A DNA stretch of 64,000 nt from Gordonia sp. SID5947 (lineage in GTDB: Bacteria > Actinomycetota > Actinomycetes > Mycobacteriales > Mycobacteriaceae), in assembly GCF_009862785.1 (NCBI RefSeq), contig NZ_WWHU01000001.1, positions 3,162,001 to 3,226,000 of the forward strand. Reading direction: 5' to 3'. The notes beneath the pieces were generated by a model. That model saw only the letters and a program-made list of their open reading frames with translations. It was not told where the DNA came from and searched no databases. The first letter of the stretch is position 1, and each line of letters begins with the position of its first letter. The position numbers and the translations under genes were made by a program. This document shows positions 35,701 to 43,321 of this stretch, piece by piece.

Positions 35701-36045
35701 ATCGACTGGCTACCGGGCATGGTCTTCCCGTGCCAGCAGCCGATGAAGGTTCGTGACGGTGTGCTCGAGGTACCGAAGTGGCGCATCATGCCCGACGCCG
35801 AAGCCACCCGAAAGAACAGCCAGACCTGGATGTCCGGCAAGGCGGGCGGTCCACTGGGCATCACCGAGGCGATGCTGACCCCGACCTTGCTCCCCACGTA
35901 TCTCCGCAACAACTGGGGACGAGACTGGGGTGGCCTGCAGCGGTTCGCCGAGATCGATCCGGCACCTCCGGCCGAGCTGGAGTTGGGCACCGCACGCCAT
36001 TCCGGGCTCTACAACCCGGCCCCGATGCGGTCGAGCGGGTACTGA
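32728..36045 (+). CDS. embB: EmbB-type arabinosyltransferase, first copy
   Basis: A 1,105-residue GT-C enzyme. TM1 IVAVVAGVLGFLAAIITPLL, catalytic loop NTSDDGYNFTVGRI near residue 275, NYFRYFGVPQDPFGWHF, NNGLRPEPAEAVGALLTW, FTPTKWTHHFGVYAG and the EmbB-like NGWWFVGSYGIPWW, then a C-terminal carbohydrate-binding domain (FPCQQPMKVRDGVLEVPKWR). Residue 281 is Val at the position of M. tuberculosis Met306, a major ethambutol-resistance site. An Asp/Glu/Ser/Gln-rich linker lies near residues 785-835. Because it follows embA with the normal overlap, I take this as the orthologous embB and the minus-strand copy as the extra one. Confidence 0.93.
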   Translation: MTSETATPASETRSRNYRTAKIVAVVAGVLGFLAAIITPLLPVNQSTAELNWPQGNGVGNVAAPLVSYVPIDMDVTVPCSLAAQLPRDGGLLLSTIPEGGQDAGARALMIRATDDALTVTDRDVVILNTDRAGAQTNPDCRIMFHADGSGVSARFENAPGDGLHTFSVADQEMRPQIVGIYTDLPESAPRDGLSVHATIDTRYVSTPSALKLAVIVIGIIMTILSLIALGVLDRRDGRGHKRFLPAGWFTIRGPDVAVFLILAFWWFAGANTSDDGYNFTVGRIAGDAGYADNYFRYFGVPQDPFGWHFQVIAAMTHVSLAAPWMRLPAFLLGLLGWWLISREVIPRLGRAVRNSTPAVWSAAFVFLAIWLPYNNGLRPEPAEAVGALLTWCCVERAIATRRMLPYAIAVVVAAFTLALAPGGLMAVAALLAGIRPVVKTLVTRRKRDGLLPMLAPVLAAGTAVLYQIFFDQPLMPLIVGNKVATDVGPTLEWWQEPVRYYYLILPTADGTLARRFGVLLMILCLVVVLLRLLRRVHPNGIARAPIWRLIAVILGTMFFIAFTPTKWTHHFGVYAGIAAGLAAAAGAMMAPAILRSRRNRTFFAAAVLAVTAISFTGTNGWWFVGSYGIPWWDRPPSIAGIKVGWVILAFAVITALVGLWFHFRDDYVDEKTRTQGGDGWASKLKFSPLPVISGLVVIFMVLSFAKGGYEQRDSWSWMKSNARAMTGNECALANDVLVEQDPNTGLLPPAAVDGRPAPNVSAALAGTGNGLPDPDGFTPNGVPNRLSIDSTEEQDTATSTAQNTAQSGAGSDESTQTTESAQGGTEGGQGARGVNGSTVRLPFGLNPANTPVLGSYGSPSGTGSLTTDWYSLPERNADAPLLTIAAAGSIQAVDGLGVQHSGQQVIVRFGRTGADGRVTPVGVRSPIDIGEVPTWRNLRFPLADAPPRADVVRVEVSDTAGAPSEWVAITPPRVTQLRTLNDVVGTTDPVFIDWLPGMVFPCQQPMKVRDGVLEVPKWRIMPDAEATRKNSQTWMSGKAGGPLGITEAMLTPTLLPTYLRNNWGRDWGGLQRFAEIDPAPPAELELGTARHSGLYNPAPMRSSGY

Positions 36046-36162
36046 CGCCCCACTGCCGACCGAGGTCGAGTCCGTGCCCCGGCCGCCGGTCGAGTGGTCG
36101 CGAACGCAGCGGCGCCTCGCCGGATACTCGATCGGCGGCCCAGGCTGCGCTAGCCTGACCTC
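36046..36162. promoter_or_regulatory. embB-mpaB gap with degenerate repeat and leaderless promoter
   Basis: The gap holds CGGTCGAGTGGTCGCGAACG (about 36087) and GATACTCGATCGGCGG (about 36122), weak relatives of the inverted element after embC. TAGCCT at 36151-36156 is a good -10 hexamer six bases before ATG 36163, predicting a leaderless mRNA for the next gene. Confidence 0.45.
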
Positions 36163-37056
36163 ATGGACCGTGTGGTGAACACGTACCAGCACGAGCACGT
36201 CGCCGAGGTCAGGCCGGCTCGCGCGCGTCGTCGTGTTCGGCGGACCGGCGACCTGGTCACCGGGCTCGGCCCAACCATCGCGGGCGCCAACGTGATCATG
36301 CAACTGGCGAATCCCAAAGTCGGCCACGGTGTGGTGGAGAGCCGCGTCGACTCCGGTAACGCGGTGAAACATCCGATCAAGCGCAGTCGCACCACCGGCA
36401 CCTTTCTCGCGGTCGCGCTGCTGGGCGACGCCGACGACCGGGCTTTTGTCGGTGCCGAGCTCGAACGCATCCATGATCTCGTCTACTCGACCGCCGAGAG
36501 CCCTGTTCGTTACAGCGCCAACGACTCCCGGCTCCAGTTGTGGGTGGCGGTCTGCCTGGTGAAGTACTTCCTCGATCAATACGAACTCCTCTACGGGCCA
36601 CTGAGCCCTGCCGAGAAGGACCGAGTCGTCGACGACTCCCGCTGGCTCGGCACAACCCTCAACGTGACCGCGCAGCAGTGGCCGGACAGTTACGCCGACC
36701 TGCAGGAGTACTGGCGCAGCCAACTGGACGACATGACGATCGACCCACCGGTTCGCGCGATGCTGCAACAACTCTCGGACCTGTCGTTCCTCGAGTACCG
36801 GATCGGCGCCGCCGGCACCCTGGCCCACAAGGTCTTCGGTCGTCCGATGAGTTACCTGATCAAGGCGGGACTGCCGCCGGAGTTCCGCACGATGATGCAC
36901 TGGCGCTGGAGCGCCGAGGACGACGCGGCCTACGACCGGACGCTGCGGGTGGCACGCTTCGTCGATCCGGCCACCGGACGTGTCGTGCGCGGACTCCTGC
37001 AGGCCTACCTCTACGACATGCGTCTGCGACGCCGGCTGGGGATCAAGGTCTTCTAG
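36163..37056 (+). CDS. Oxygenase MpaB / DUF2236 family protein
   Basis: A 297-residue protein of the MpaB/latex-clearing-protein-like family (DUF2236). The N-terminal MQLANPKVGHGVVESRVDSG and RTTGTFLAVALLGDADDRAF, the helix region QLWVAVCLVKYFLDQYELLY, and the C-terminal RTMMHWRWSAEDDAAYDR fit this all-helical fold, which in latex-clearing protein binds b-type heme through a His. His in HDLVYSTAESPVR and in HWRW are candidates. Many family members oxidise hydrophobic substrates, but substrate and heme content are not predictable here. The upstream -10 suggests a leaderless transcript. Confidence 0.78.
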   Translation: MDRVVNTYQHEHVAEVRPARARRRVRRTGDLVTGLGPTIAGANVIMQLANPKVGHGVVESRVDSGNAVKHPIKRSRTTGTFLAVALLGDADDRAFVGAELERIHDLVYSTAESPVRYSANDSRLQLWVAVCLVKYFLDQYELLYGPLSPAEKDRVVDDSRWLGTTLNVTAQQWPDSYADLQEYWRSQLDDMTIDPPVRAMLQQLSDLSFLEYRIGAAGTLAHKVFGRPMSYLIKAGLPPEFRTMMHWRWSAEDDAAYDRTLRVARFVDPATGRVVRGLLQAYLYDMRLRRRLGIKVF

Positions 37057-37134
37057 GTCACTCTTTCTCACCGCATCACTAAGGCAACCGTGTCCTTGCT
37101 TGCGTGAATGCCGCTGTGGCAGTTGAGTCGAACC

Positions 37135-37860
37135 ATGACCGTCGGCCACGAACACCAGCACACAGGTGAGCCCCACCGCGGTGGCGGACTCGCCAATCGC
37201 CTCAACTGGTTGCGCGCCGGCGTTCTCGGCGCCAACGACGGGATCGTCTCCACGGCAGGCATCGTGGTCGGCGTCGCCGCCGCGACAGCCGAGAGAGCAC
37301 CGATCTTCACCGCGGGCGTTGCCGGCCTTGCCGCGGGCGCGGTGTCGATGGCACTGGGCGAATATGTCTCGGTCAGCACGCAACGCGACACCGAACAGAC
37401 CCTGCTCGCGAAGGAAGAGCGCGAACTCCTCGAGCAACCCGAAGCCGAGTTCGACGAACTCGTCGGTCTCTACGAGTTGAAGGGACTGACCCACGAGACC
37501 GCGTGCCGTGTGGCGCGGGAACTCAGCGACCGCGACGCCTTCGAGGCACATGCGGACGCCGAGCTCGGCATCGACCCGCACGAGCTGACCAATCCGTGGC
37601 AGGCGGCGTTCTCGTCGGCGGTGTCGTTCACCGCCGGGGCCCTCCTGCCCTTGGTAGCGATCCTCACGCCGCCGGCGGCCTGGCGAATCCCGGTCGCTTT
37701 CATGGCCGTCATCATCGCGCTCGCACTCACCGGCGCCGTGGGCGCGACGCTCGGCGGTTCCCGTCCGTGGCGACCGATGGTGCGTGTGGTGATCGGAGGT
37801 GCGCTGGCGATGGTCGTCACGTTCGCCATCGGCCGGCTGGTCGGGCAGACCGTGGCGTGA
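37135..37860 (+). CDS. VIT1/CCC1-family iron/manganese transporter
   Basis: A 241-residue integral membrane protein. The first helix NWLRAGVLGANDGIVSTAGI is the family signature, with the metal-binding acidic residue in GANDG. Next come AGLAAGAVSMALGEYVSVS, a cytosolic helical domain rich in Glu (residues about 82-145, TEQTLLAKEERELLEQPEAE), which in VIT1 binds metal, and three C-terminal helices. It should export or sequester ferrous iron or manganese. ATG 37135 is chosen because homology begins after the His-rich HEHQHTGEPH. No clear IdeR box was found in front. Confidence 0.87.
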   Translation: MTVGHEHQHTGEPHRGGGLANRLNWLRAGVLGANDGIVSTAGIVVGVAAATAERAPIFTAGVAGLAAGAVSMALGEYVSVSTQRDTEQTLLAKEERELLEQPEAEFDELVGLYELKGLTHETACRVARELSDRDAFEAHADAELGIDPHELTNPWQAAFSSAVSFTAGALLPLVAILTPPAAWRIPVAFMAVIIALALTGAVGATLGGSRPWRPMVRVVIGGALAMVVTFAIGRLVGQTVA

Positions 37861-37966
37861 TCCCGGCTCCGCAGCGGCAAAAGCTGTCGGGGTCGCTCGG
37901 TAGTCTATGGGGTTCGCCGCGGGTCGATTCGACCAAATTCTTTGCAGCACTGAAGAATTCCTTGAC

Positions 37967-37982
37967 TCGAACACATGTTCGA
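37967..37982. promoter_or_regulatory. LexA SOS box (TCGAACACATGTTCGA)
   Basis: Perfect dyad TCGAAC-ACAT-GTTCGA, the standard actinobacterial LexA site. It overlaps a promoter: TTGACT at 37963-37968 and TAGACT at 37985-37990, 16 bp apart, with the -10 six bases before ATG 37997. LexA bound here would block polymerase directly, and the mRNA is predicted leaderless. Confidence 0.88.
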
Positions 37983-37996
37983 GTAGACTGGTTCGC

Positions 37997-39232
37997 ATGG
38001 GGGAAATCAGCTCGGCCATCGAGGTCATGCGTGAGGTCACCGTCGCCGATGCGGCGTCGGGCCGGCAGGTGTTCGACGCCACCAAGGCGTTGATGGAACT
38101 GCGCAACCTGGTCGATCACCTGCTGGCGGTACACGCCGAAGCGCTCGACCGGCTGGGAGTGGCGACACAGTCCGGAGCAAAGACCCGGAACCTGTTGATG
38201 GAGATGGGTGCCGCACCGAGTGTGGCCGCCCGCTGGTTACGCATCGGCGCCGCACTGGCGTCGCTGCAGCGACTACCCGGTTACGCCGGTGACGGTGTGT
38301 TCTCCGGCGAACACGTCGATGCGATGGTGCAGGGGCTGGCCCACATCGCCCGGCGCGCCGCCGACGGACTGTGTGAGCAGGAACGCCTCGAGCACGAACG
38401 GGCACTGATCGCCCAGACGCTCTCGGGTGCGACAACAAAGGAGCTCGAGCAGACGGCACGGGCGATCGGCAACCAGATCGCCACCGAAACCGGGGGACTA
38501 CCCGCGGGGGAAGATCGCCGGCTCAACGAATTCACAGTTGTCCCGACCCCCGACGGGCGGGTGAAGGTCACCGGTGATCTTGATGTCGTGATCGGCGAAA
38601 AGCTGATCGCGGCGATCAACTCGTTGGCCCAACCACGCCCGGAGCCAGACGGTTCCCCCGATGCCCGCACCATCGGCGCTCGACGCGCAGACGCCCTCGA
38701 ACAAATCCTCGACGCCGCCGCCACCGCAGACACCCCCTTCATGACCGCACCGAAAACCCACCTCACCCTGACCATCCCCGTCGACACCCCCGACCTCGCG
38801 TCGCTGACATGGTTGGGCCCGATATCACAGGCGACGGCGAAGATGCTGGCCTGCGATGCCGGCATCACCGAAATCATCATCGACGGAAACCGGGCACCCC
38901 TGGACATGGGCTACGAACAACGCCTGTTCACCCCACACCAACGCACAGCCATCACCGCCCGCGATCGATGCTGCATCAAATGCGGCGGGCCCGCCGCCTG
39001 GAGCCACATCCACCACATGATCCACTGGCACGACGGTGGCCCCACCGACCTCGACAACGGCTGCCTACTCTGCCCGTCCTGCCACGCCCACGTCCACGCC
39101 CACGGCTGGGACATCGTGATCGGAATCGACCGCCACCCCTGGCTCATCCCACCCACCACCACCGACCCACACCGAACACCACTACCCGCCCACAACCGCC
39201 GCACCATGCACCTCCACGAGACCGCCGCCTGA
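37997..39232 (+). CDS. DUF222-HNH endonuclease domain protein (13E12 type), SOS-regulated
   Basis: A 411-residue protein of the 13E12 repeat family. Residues 1-300 form the alpha-helical DUF222 domain (ARWLRIGAALASLQRLPGYA, VFSGEHVDAMVQGLAHIAR); the C-terminus holds a zinc-type HNH nuclease: CIKCGG, SHIHHMIHWHDGGPTDLDNG, then CPSCHAHVH. All metal and catalytic His/Asn residues are present. The LexA box overlapping its promoter indicates induction by DNA damage, as seen for several mycobacterial 13E12 genes. These genes occur in many copies per actinobacterial genome, and their role is unknown. ATG 37997 is chosen by promoter spacing. Confidence 0.87.
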   Translation: MGEISSAIEVMREVTVADAASGRQVFDATKALMELRNLVDHLLAVHAEALDRLGVATQSGAKTRNLLMEMGAAPSVAARWLRIGAALASLQRLPGYAGDGVFSGEHVDAMVQGLAHIARRAADGLCEQERLEHERALIAQTLSGATTKELEQTARAIGNQIATETGGLPAGEDRRLNEFTVVPTPDGRVKVTGDLDVVIGEKLIAAINSLAQPRPEPDGSPDARTIGARRADALEQILDAAATADTPFMTAPKTHLTLTIPVDTPDLASLTWLGPISQATAKMLACDAGITEIIIDGNRAPLDMGYEQRLFTPHQRTAITARDRCCIKCGGPAAWSHIHHMIHWHDGGPTDLDNGCLLCPSCHAHVHAHGWDIVIGIDRHPWLIPPTTTDPHRTPLPAHNRRTMHLHETAA

Positions 39233-39364
39233 CGCCAGACCGCAGCAGCGAAACAGACCACAGCGCAGCACATTTCGCGACGCACCTTCACCGCGTGACC
39301 GACCACCACCGGGCCACGCACGACCCTTGACAACTCAACAGTGTGAGAGCGGCAGGTGGGAGCT

Positions 39365-39403
39365 CGTTGCCCTGGAGCGTGAGACGCAGCCTCCAGGGCA
39401 ACG
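39365..39403. terminator. Bidirectional terminator hairpin
   Basis: A perfect 13-bp stem, CGTTGCCCTGGAG and CTCCAGGGCAACG, with a 13-base loop. It lies between the convergent DUF222-HNH and mqo genes, 10 bp from the mqo stop. No long T run follows, which is usual in high-GC actinobacteria. Confidence 0.8.
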
Positions 39404-39413
39404 GGCCCGCCGG

Positions 39414-40910
39414 TCACGATGCGCGGTTCAGACCCAGCGCGGATGCGGTCCGGTCGAGACTGTCGGTCGCAGCCTCCGGGCCCCAGTCCGTGCGGTCGAG
39501 ATCCGGGATCGCCTCCGCCACCGAGTTTTTCCAGCTCATCTCCCACTCGTCTGGAAAGGACCGCCGAAGCAGGTCCAGCATGATGGGAACCGCCGTCGAC
39601 GCACCCGGCGATGCGCCGAGCAGTCCCGAGATGGAGCGGTCGTCACTCACGATGAGCTCCGTTCCTTGTCGGAGCACACCGATCCGCTTCTTGTCCGGTG
39701 TCACCAATTGGGCACGTTGACCGGCCGGGATCAGCTCCCACTCGTCGGAGCGCGCGGAAGGAAGGAACTTCTGCAATTGACCGAACCTCCGGCGCGGACC
39801 GGCGAGGAGCTCTGAGAGCAGAAATCGGATCAGGGACAGGTTGTGGAGACACGCGGCCACCAACACATGTAGGTTGCGCCATCGCAGCGTGGTGAAGAAG
39901 TCCGTGAGCCTACCCTGCTTGAGGAGTTTGGTACTGAACGTCGCGTACGGTCCGAACATGAGGTACTCCTCGTGATCGACGATGCGTTTGTCCAGGTGTG
40001 GCACCGACATCGGCGGGGCACCGACGGCTGCTTGCCCGTACACCTTCGCATCGTGCCGGGCTACCACGGACGGGGTCGCGCAGCGGTAGAACGCGGCACC
40101 GACAGGTAGCACCGCATAGCCGTTGACCTCCGGGATCCCCGCACGCTGGAGCAGTCGCAGAGCGAACCCACCCGCGCCGACGAACACATGCCGTGCTCGC
40201 ACCGTGAATTCCGCTCGGCCGTGCGTCAGTCGGCCACTCGCACACCAACTGTGATCCGGATTCTGGCGAAGGCTTCGCACATCGTGGTCGAACACCACCG
40301 ATCCGCCCCGATCGACGATGATGCCCGTCAGGGCCTTGGTCAGGGCGCCGAAATCGATGTCGGTACCGCGTGGATGTCGCGTCGCGGCGATCGGTTCACC
40401 GATGTCACGACCCTCGACGATCAGCGGCGACCACGCCCTGATCTGTTGAGGGTCTTCCGAATACTCCATTTCCGCGAAGATCGGTTCGGTGCTCAAGGTC
40501 TGAAAGCGGCGGCGCAGGTAGTTCACATCGCGATGACCGAACACGACATCCATGTGCGGCGCGGTGTTGATGAATCCGGACGGATCGGCGATGAGACCGC
40601 GGTCTGCGAGAAATGCCCACCACTGTCTGCTCAGATGGAACTGCTGTGCGACGGTGGCCGCCTGTCGACCATCCGTCGGATCCGGCATGTAGTTGAGTTC
40701 GCACAGACCCATGTGTCCGGTGCCCGCGTTGTTCCATGGGCCGGTGCTCTCTTCCGCCAGGCCTCCGGCTCGCTCCACCAGGACAACTCGCCAGTCCGGC
40801 TGTAGGACCGCGATCATCGATCCGAGGGTCGCCGACATGATCCCTCCGCCGATGAGGAGTACGTCGGCTTCGCGGGGAGAGCGGATGTCGATGCGTGTTC
40901 CGGTGCCCAT
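39414..40910 (-). CDS. mqo: Malate:quinone oxidoreductase Mqo
   Basis: A 498-residue FAD enzyme at the membrane that oxidises malate to oxaloacetate and passes electrons to menaquinone. FAD motif ADVLLIGGGIMSATLGSMI (residues about 14-32) with VLVERAGGLAEESTGPWNNA, then GTGHMGLCELNYMP, RHPRGTDIDFGALTKAL, and LLGASPGASTAVPIMLDLL are hallmark Mqo blocks. AAGGAG seven bases before ATG 40910 decides the start. The gene diverges from a LysR regulator that probably controls it. It is a TCA-cycle gene unrelated to its cell-wall neighbours. Confidence 0.93.
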   Translation of the reverse strand: MGTGTRIDIRSPREADVLLIGGGIMSATLGSMIAVLQPDWRVVLVERAGGLAEESTGPWNNAGTGHMGLCELNYMPDPTDGRQAATVAQQFHLSRQWWAFLADRGLIADPSGFINTAPHMDVVFGHRDVNYLRRRFQTLSTEPIFAEMEYSEDPQQIRAWSPLIVEGRDIGEPIAATRHPRGTDIDFGALTKALTGIIVDRGGSVVFDHDVRSLRQNPDHSWCASGRLTHGRAEFTVRARHVFVGAGGFALRLLQRAGIPEVNGYAVLPVGAAFYRCATPSVVARHDAKVYGQAAVGAPPMSVPHLDKRIVDHEEYLMFGPYATFSTKLLKQGRLTDFFTTLRWRNLHVLVAACLHNLSLIRFLLSELLAGPRRRFGQLQKFLPSARSDEWELIPAGQRAQLVTPDKKRIGVLRQGTELIVSDDRSISGLLGASPGASTAVPIMLDLLRRSFPDEWEMSWKNSVAEAIPDLDRTDWGPEAATDSLDRTASALGLNRAS

Positions 40911-41002
40911 GTCACGGCTCCTTCGGTTGACGGCCACACATTCACCGTCCCGCACCACTCAATAATCCGTCCAATGAACTATCGGTCCAATACGATCCGT
41001 TC

Positions 41003-41886
41003 ATGGATGAATGGCTCACCGAGCTCGCGCCGCAGCTACGCGCCCTGGTCGAATTGGTTGCCCAAGACGGGCACGTCACCGCATCGGCCACGGCCCTCGG
41101 CATCCCGCAGTCGTCGATGAGCAGGCGAATCCATGCACTCGAAAAGGCGCTACACGTGCCCCTGGTGGTACGCGACGGCCGGACGGTGCGCCTCACGCCG
41201 GCTGCTGTCGCACTCGGCGATTCGGTACGTGCACCGCTGCGCGAGGTCGAGGCCGCCCTCGCGCAGATCGCCGACACCGCAGATCCCGAGCACGGCACCG
41301 TCCGTTTCGGTTTTCCACTGACGATGGGGCCGGACCGGTTCCCGACGTCCTGGTCGCCTTCAGCCATCGCCATCCCGGCATCCATCTCCAACTCAAACAG
41401 GCACACGGTGCCGAACTCAGCGACGATCTCCGCCACGGACGGCTCGACCTCGCGATCACGATCCCGCCTCCCGACGACCTGCCGCACCGGCTGCTCGCAA
41501 CGCAGGAGATCTGCGCGGCTCTGCCGACGGGCCACGCCCTCTCCGGGCGTACATCGATCCGCCTCGACGAACTCGCCGGCGAGCGATTCGTCGCGAATCC
41601 GCCCAGTTATCATCTCCGGCAGATCACCGAGGCATGGTGCCGAACAGCAGGATTCACACCCGCCATCGGGATCGAGATCACCCAGTTCTCGACCATCCGT
41701 GATTTCGTCCGCAGCGGGCTGGGCGTAGCTCTTCTTCCGCGCGCCCAGCACCGACTCCGCGGCATCGTCGAGACGACCATCGCAGGCGGCGAACACACGC
41801 GTCAGATCGCGCTGACATCGGCCACGGCCACCCAAAGCCCCACCACACAGCGATTGAGCACTTTCATCGTCGCTCAACGCTTTTAG
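41003..41886 (+). CDS. LysR-family regulator (one apparent frameshift)
   Basis: About 294 residues after correction. The N-terminal HTH reads LRALVELVAQDGHVTASATA with LGIPQSSMSRRIHALEKALH, followed by the linker helix. After FGFPLTM the frame changes; one missing G in the GGGG run 41326-41329 restores AGPVPDVLVAFSHRHPGIHL and the effector domain through RSGLGVALLPRAQ. It is divergent from mqo (92 bp between starts) and so a likely mqo regulator; ATGAAC at about 40975 and GTTCAT at about 41000 form a spaced inverted repeat near both starts. Effector unknown. Confidence 0.85.
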
Positions 41887-42046
41887 TCATCCGCGCCGCG
41901 ACGGACCCCGGTGTTATCCTGACCACAGGCACCGCGATTGCCATGCCCAGGATGTGAAGAATCTCGCGTCCGCTCATCTCGATGTGAGCGATCGTCCGTC
42001 CCGACGGGAGGCCCGATGGTCCCGTGTTCCAGAAGGTCGATCCACC

Positions 42047-43279
42047 ATGACGCATGACTCCCGACGGGAATCGTCGACCGAGACCGGGTTCACCCTGTTC
42101 GAGGATCTCGAGCTACACATGCAGTTCGCGCCGGTGTGCCGCTTGACCGACGGTGCCGTCGCCGCGCTCGAACTACAGCTCCGCGGTCCTTCGGGGACCA
42201 GACTCGGGACGGTCGACGCGCTGGGCCGGGCGGCGAGGTTGATGGAGCAACATCACGTCATCGACCGCCGTCGGCAACAGTTCGCGCGATCGGCTCGTGC
42301 CCGGTCCGTCGCCACGATCCTGCCGCTGCTGGTGGCGATGGATCTCGAACTCCTCGATCAACTCGAGGAAGACACCATGGTCACCCTCGAACGACAGATC
42401 GTGGTCGTCATGCCGAGCGCGGTCTCCCGCAGTCCGCAACACACGCTCGCACGAGTGGCCCGGGCCCGGGCGGCCGGCAAGATCATCTGCGTCGATGGCC
42501 TCGAGACCAGTGAGGACGCCGCGACTCTGCTCTCCCTGATCGAGCCCGACATCATCGTGACCGGAGCAGCTCTGCTGCAACACAATGCGACTCAGGATTC
42601 GGCCCGCCTGGCTCACATACTCGCCGCCCACACAGAGCGAAGTCATGCCGTGGTGATCGCCGAAGGTGTCGACGACGACGCCCGGAGGATCACCGCCATC
42701 ACGATGGGCGCCTCTTTCGGCATCGGCGCCCTCTACCCTCCGGTGGAGAATCCGACAGCGCTGGCGAATGTCCCGGTGGTCCCGTTGCCCGAGATGCCGG
42801 TGTGGTCCACTCCCGGCCCGGATGAGGCCACCCCGTACGCCATCGCCTCGGCCTCGATCGTCCCGCGCCGCGGCGACAAGCGACTGCTCATCGAGATGAG
42901 CAAGGCGCTCGAACACCAGGCCGCCATCGGCGGCGCAGCCATCGTGCTGGGCACCTTCCAGCAAGCGGAGCACTTCACCCCGCGGACCGCGGAACGCTGG
43001 CGGTTGATGTCCGAGAAGACCGGGCTGGCAGGCGTCTACGGCGTCGGGCTACCCGATCTGCGGGACGGCAACGTCCATCGGGCGCCGCTGCGGTCCGACG
43101 ACGACCTCGTCGACGAGTGGAACGTCGCTGTTCTCGGCCCACACTTCGCCGCTCTGCTGTCGGCACGAGACCAACACAGTGGTAACGCCGACCTCGACCG
43201 CACCTTCGACTTCGTGCAGACCTACGACCGGATGACCGTGACCCAGGCAGTCAGGTCGATCCTGATGCGTTTCGGCTAG
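42047..43279 (+). CDS. Degenerate EAL-like plus DICT sensory domain protein
   Basis: A 410-residue protein. Residues about 20-235 follow the EAL phosphodiesterase pattern: ALELQLRG stands for E-x-L-x-R, and VVIAEGVDDDARRITAITMG for the AEGVE motif, but the DDFG-type metal motif and the catalytic Lys region are replaced (ICVDGLETSEDAATLL, PDIIVTGAALLQ). Cyclic-di-GMP hydrolysis is therefore unlikely. Residues about 280-400 form a DICT domain (LEHQAAIGGAAIVLGTFQQA, TGLAGVYGVGLP). The architecture suggests a sensory or c-di-GMP-binding protein. ATG 42047 with AGAAGG upstream is preferred. Converges with accD4, 42 bp apart. Confidence 0.72.
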   Translation: MTHDSRRESSTETGFTLFEDLELHMQFAPVCRLTDGAVAALELQLRGPSGTRLGTVDALGRAARLMEQHHVIDRRRQQFARSARARSVATILPLLVAMDLELLDQLEEDTMVTLERQIVVVMPSAVSRSPQHTLARVARARAAGKIICVDGLETSEDAATLLSLIEPDIIVTGAALLQHNATQDSARLAHILAAHTERSHAVVIAEGVDDDARRITAITMGASFGIGALYPPVENPTALANVPVVPLPEMPVWSTPGPDEATPYAIASASIVPRRGDKRLLIEMSKALEHQAAIGGAAIVLGTFQQAEHFTPRTAERWRLMSEKTGLAGVYGVGLPDLRDGNVHRAPLRSDDDLVDEWNVAVLGPHFAALLSARDQHSGNADLDRTFDFVQTYDRMTVTQAVRSILMRFG

Positions 43280-43321
43280 ACGGCTGCGCCGCCCCGCCCC
43301 GCCAATTCAGATGTGGCCGAC

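Noticed and set aside
37080..37110. Possible iron box (IdeR) before the VIT1-like gene: AAGGCAACCGTGTCCTTGCTT
   Set aside because: Only partial symmetry and too few matches to the 19-bp TTAGG-type IdeR consensus, so not annotated as a site.
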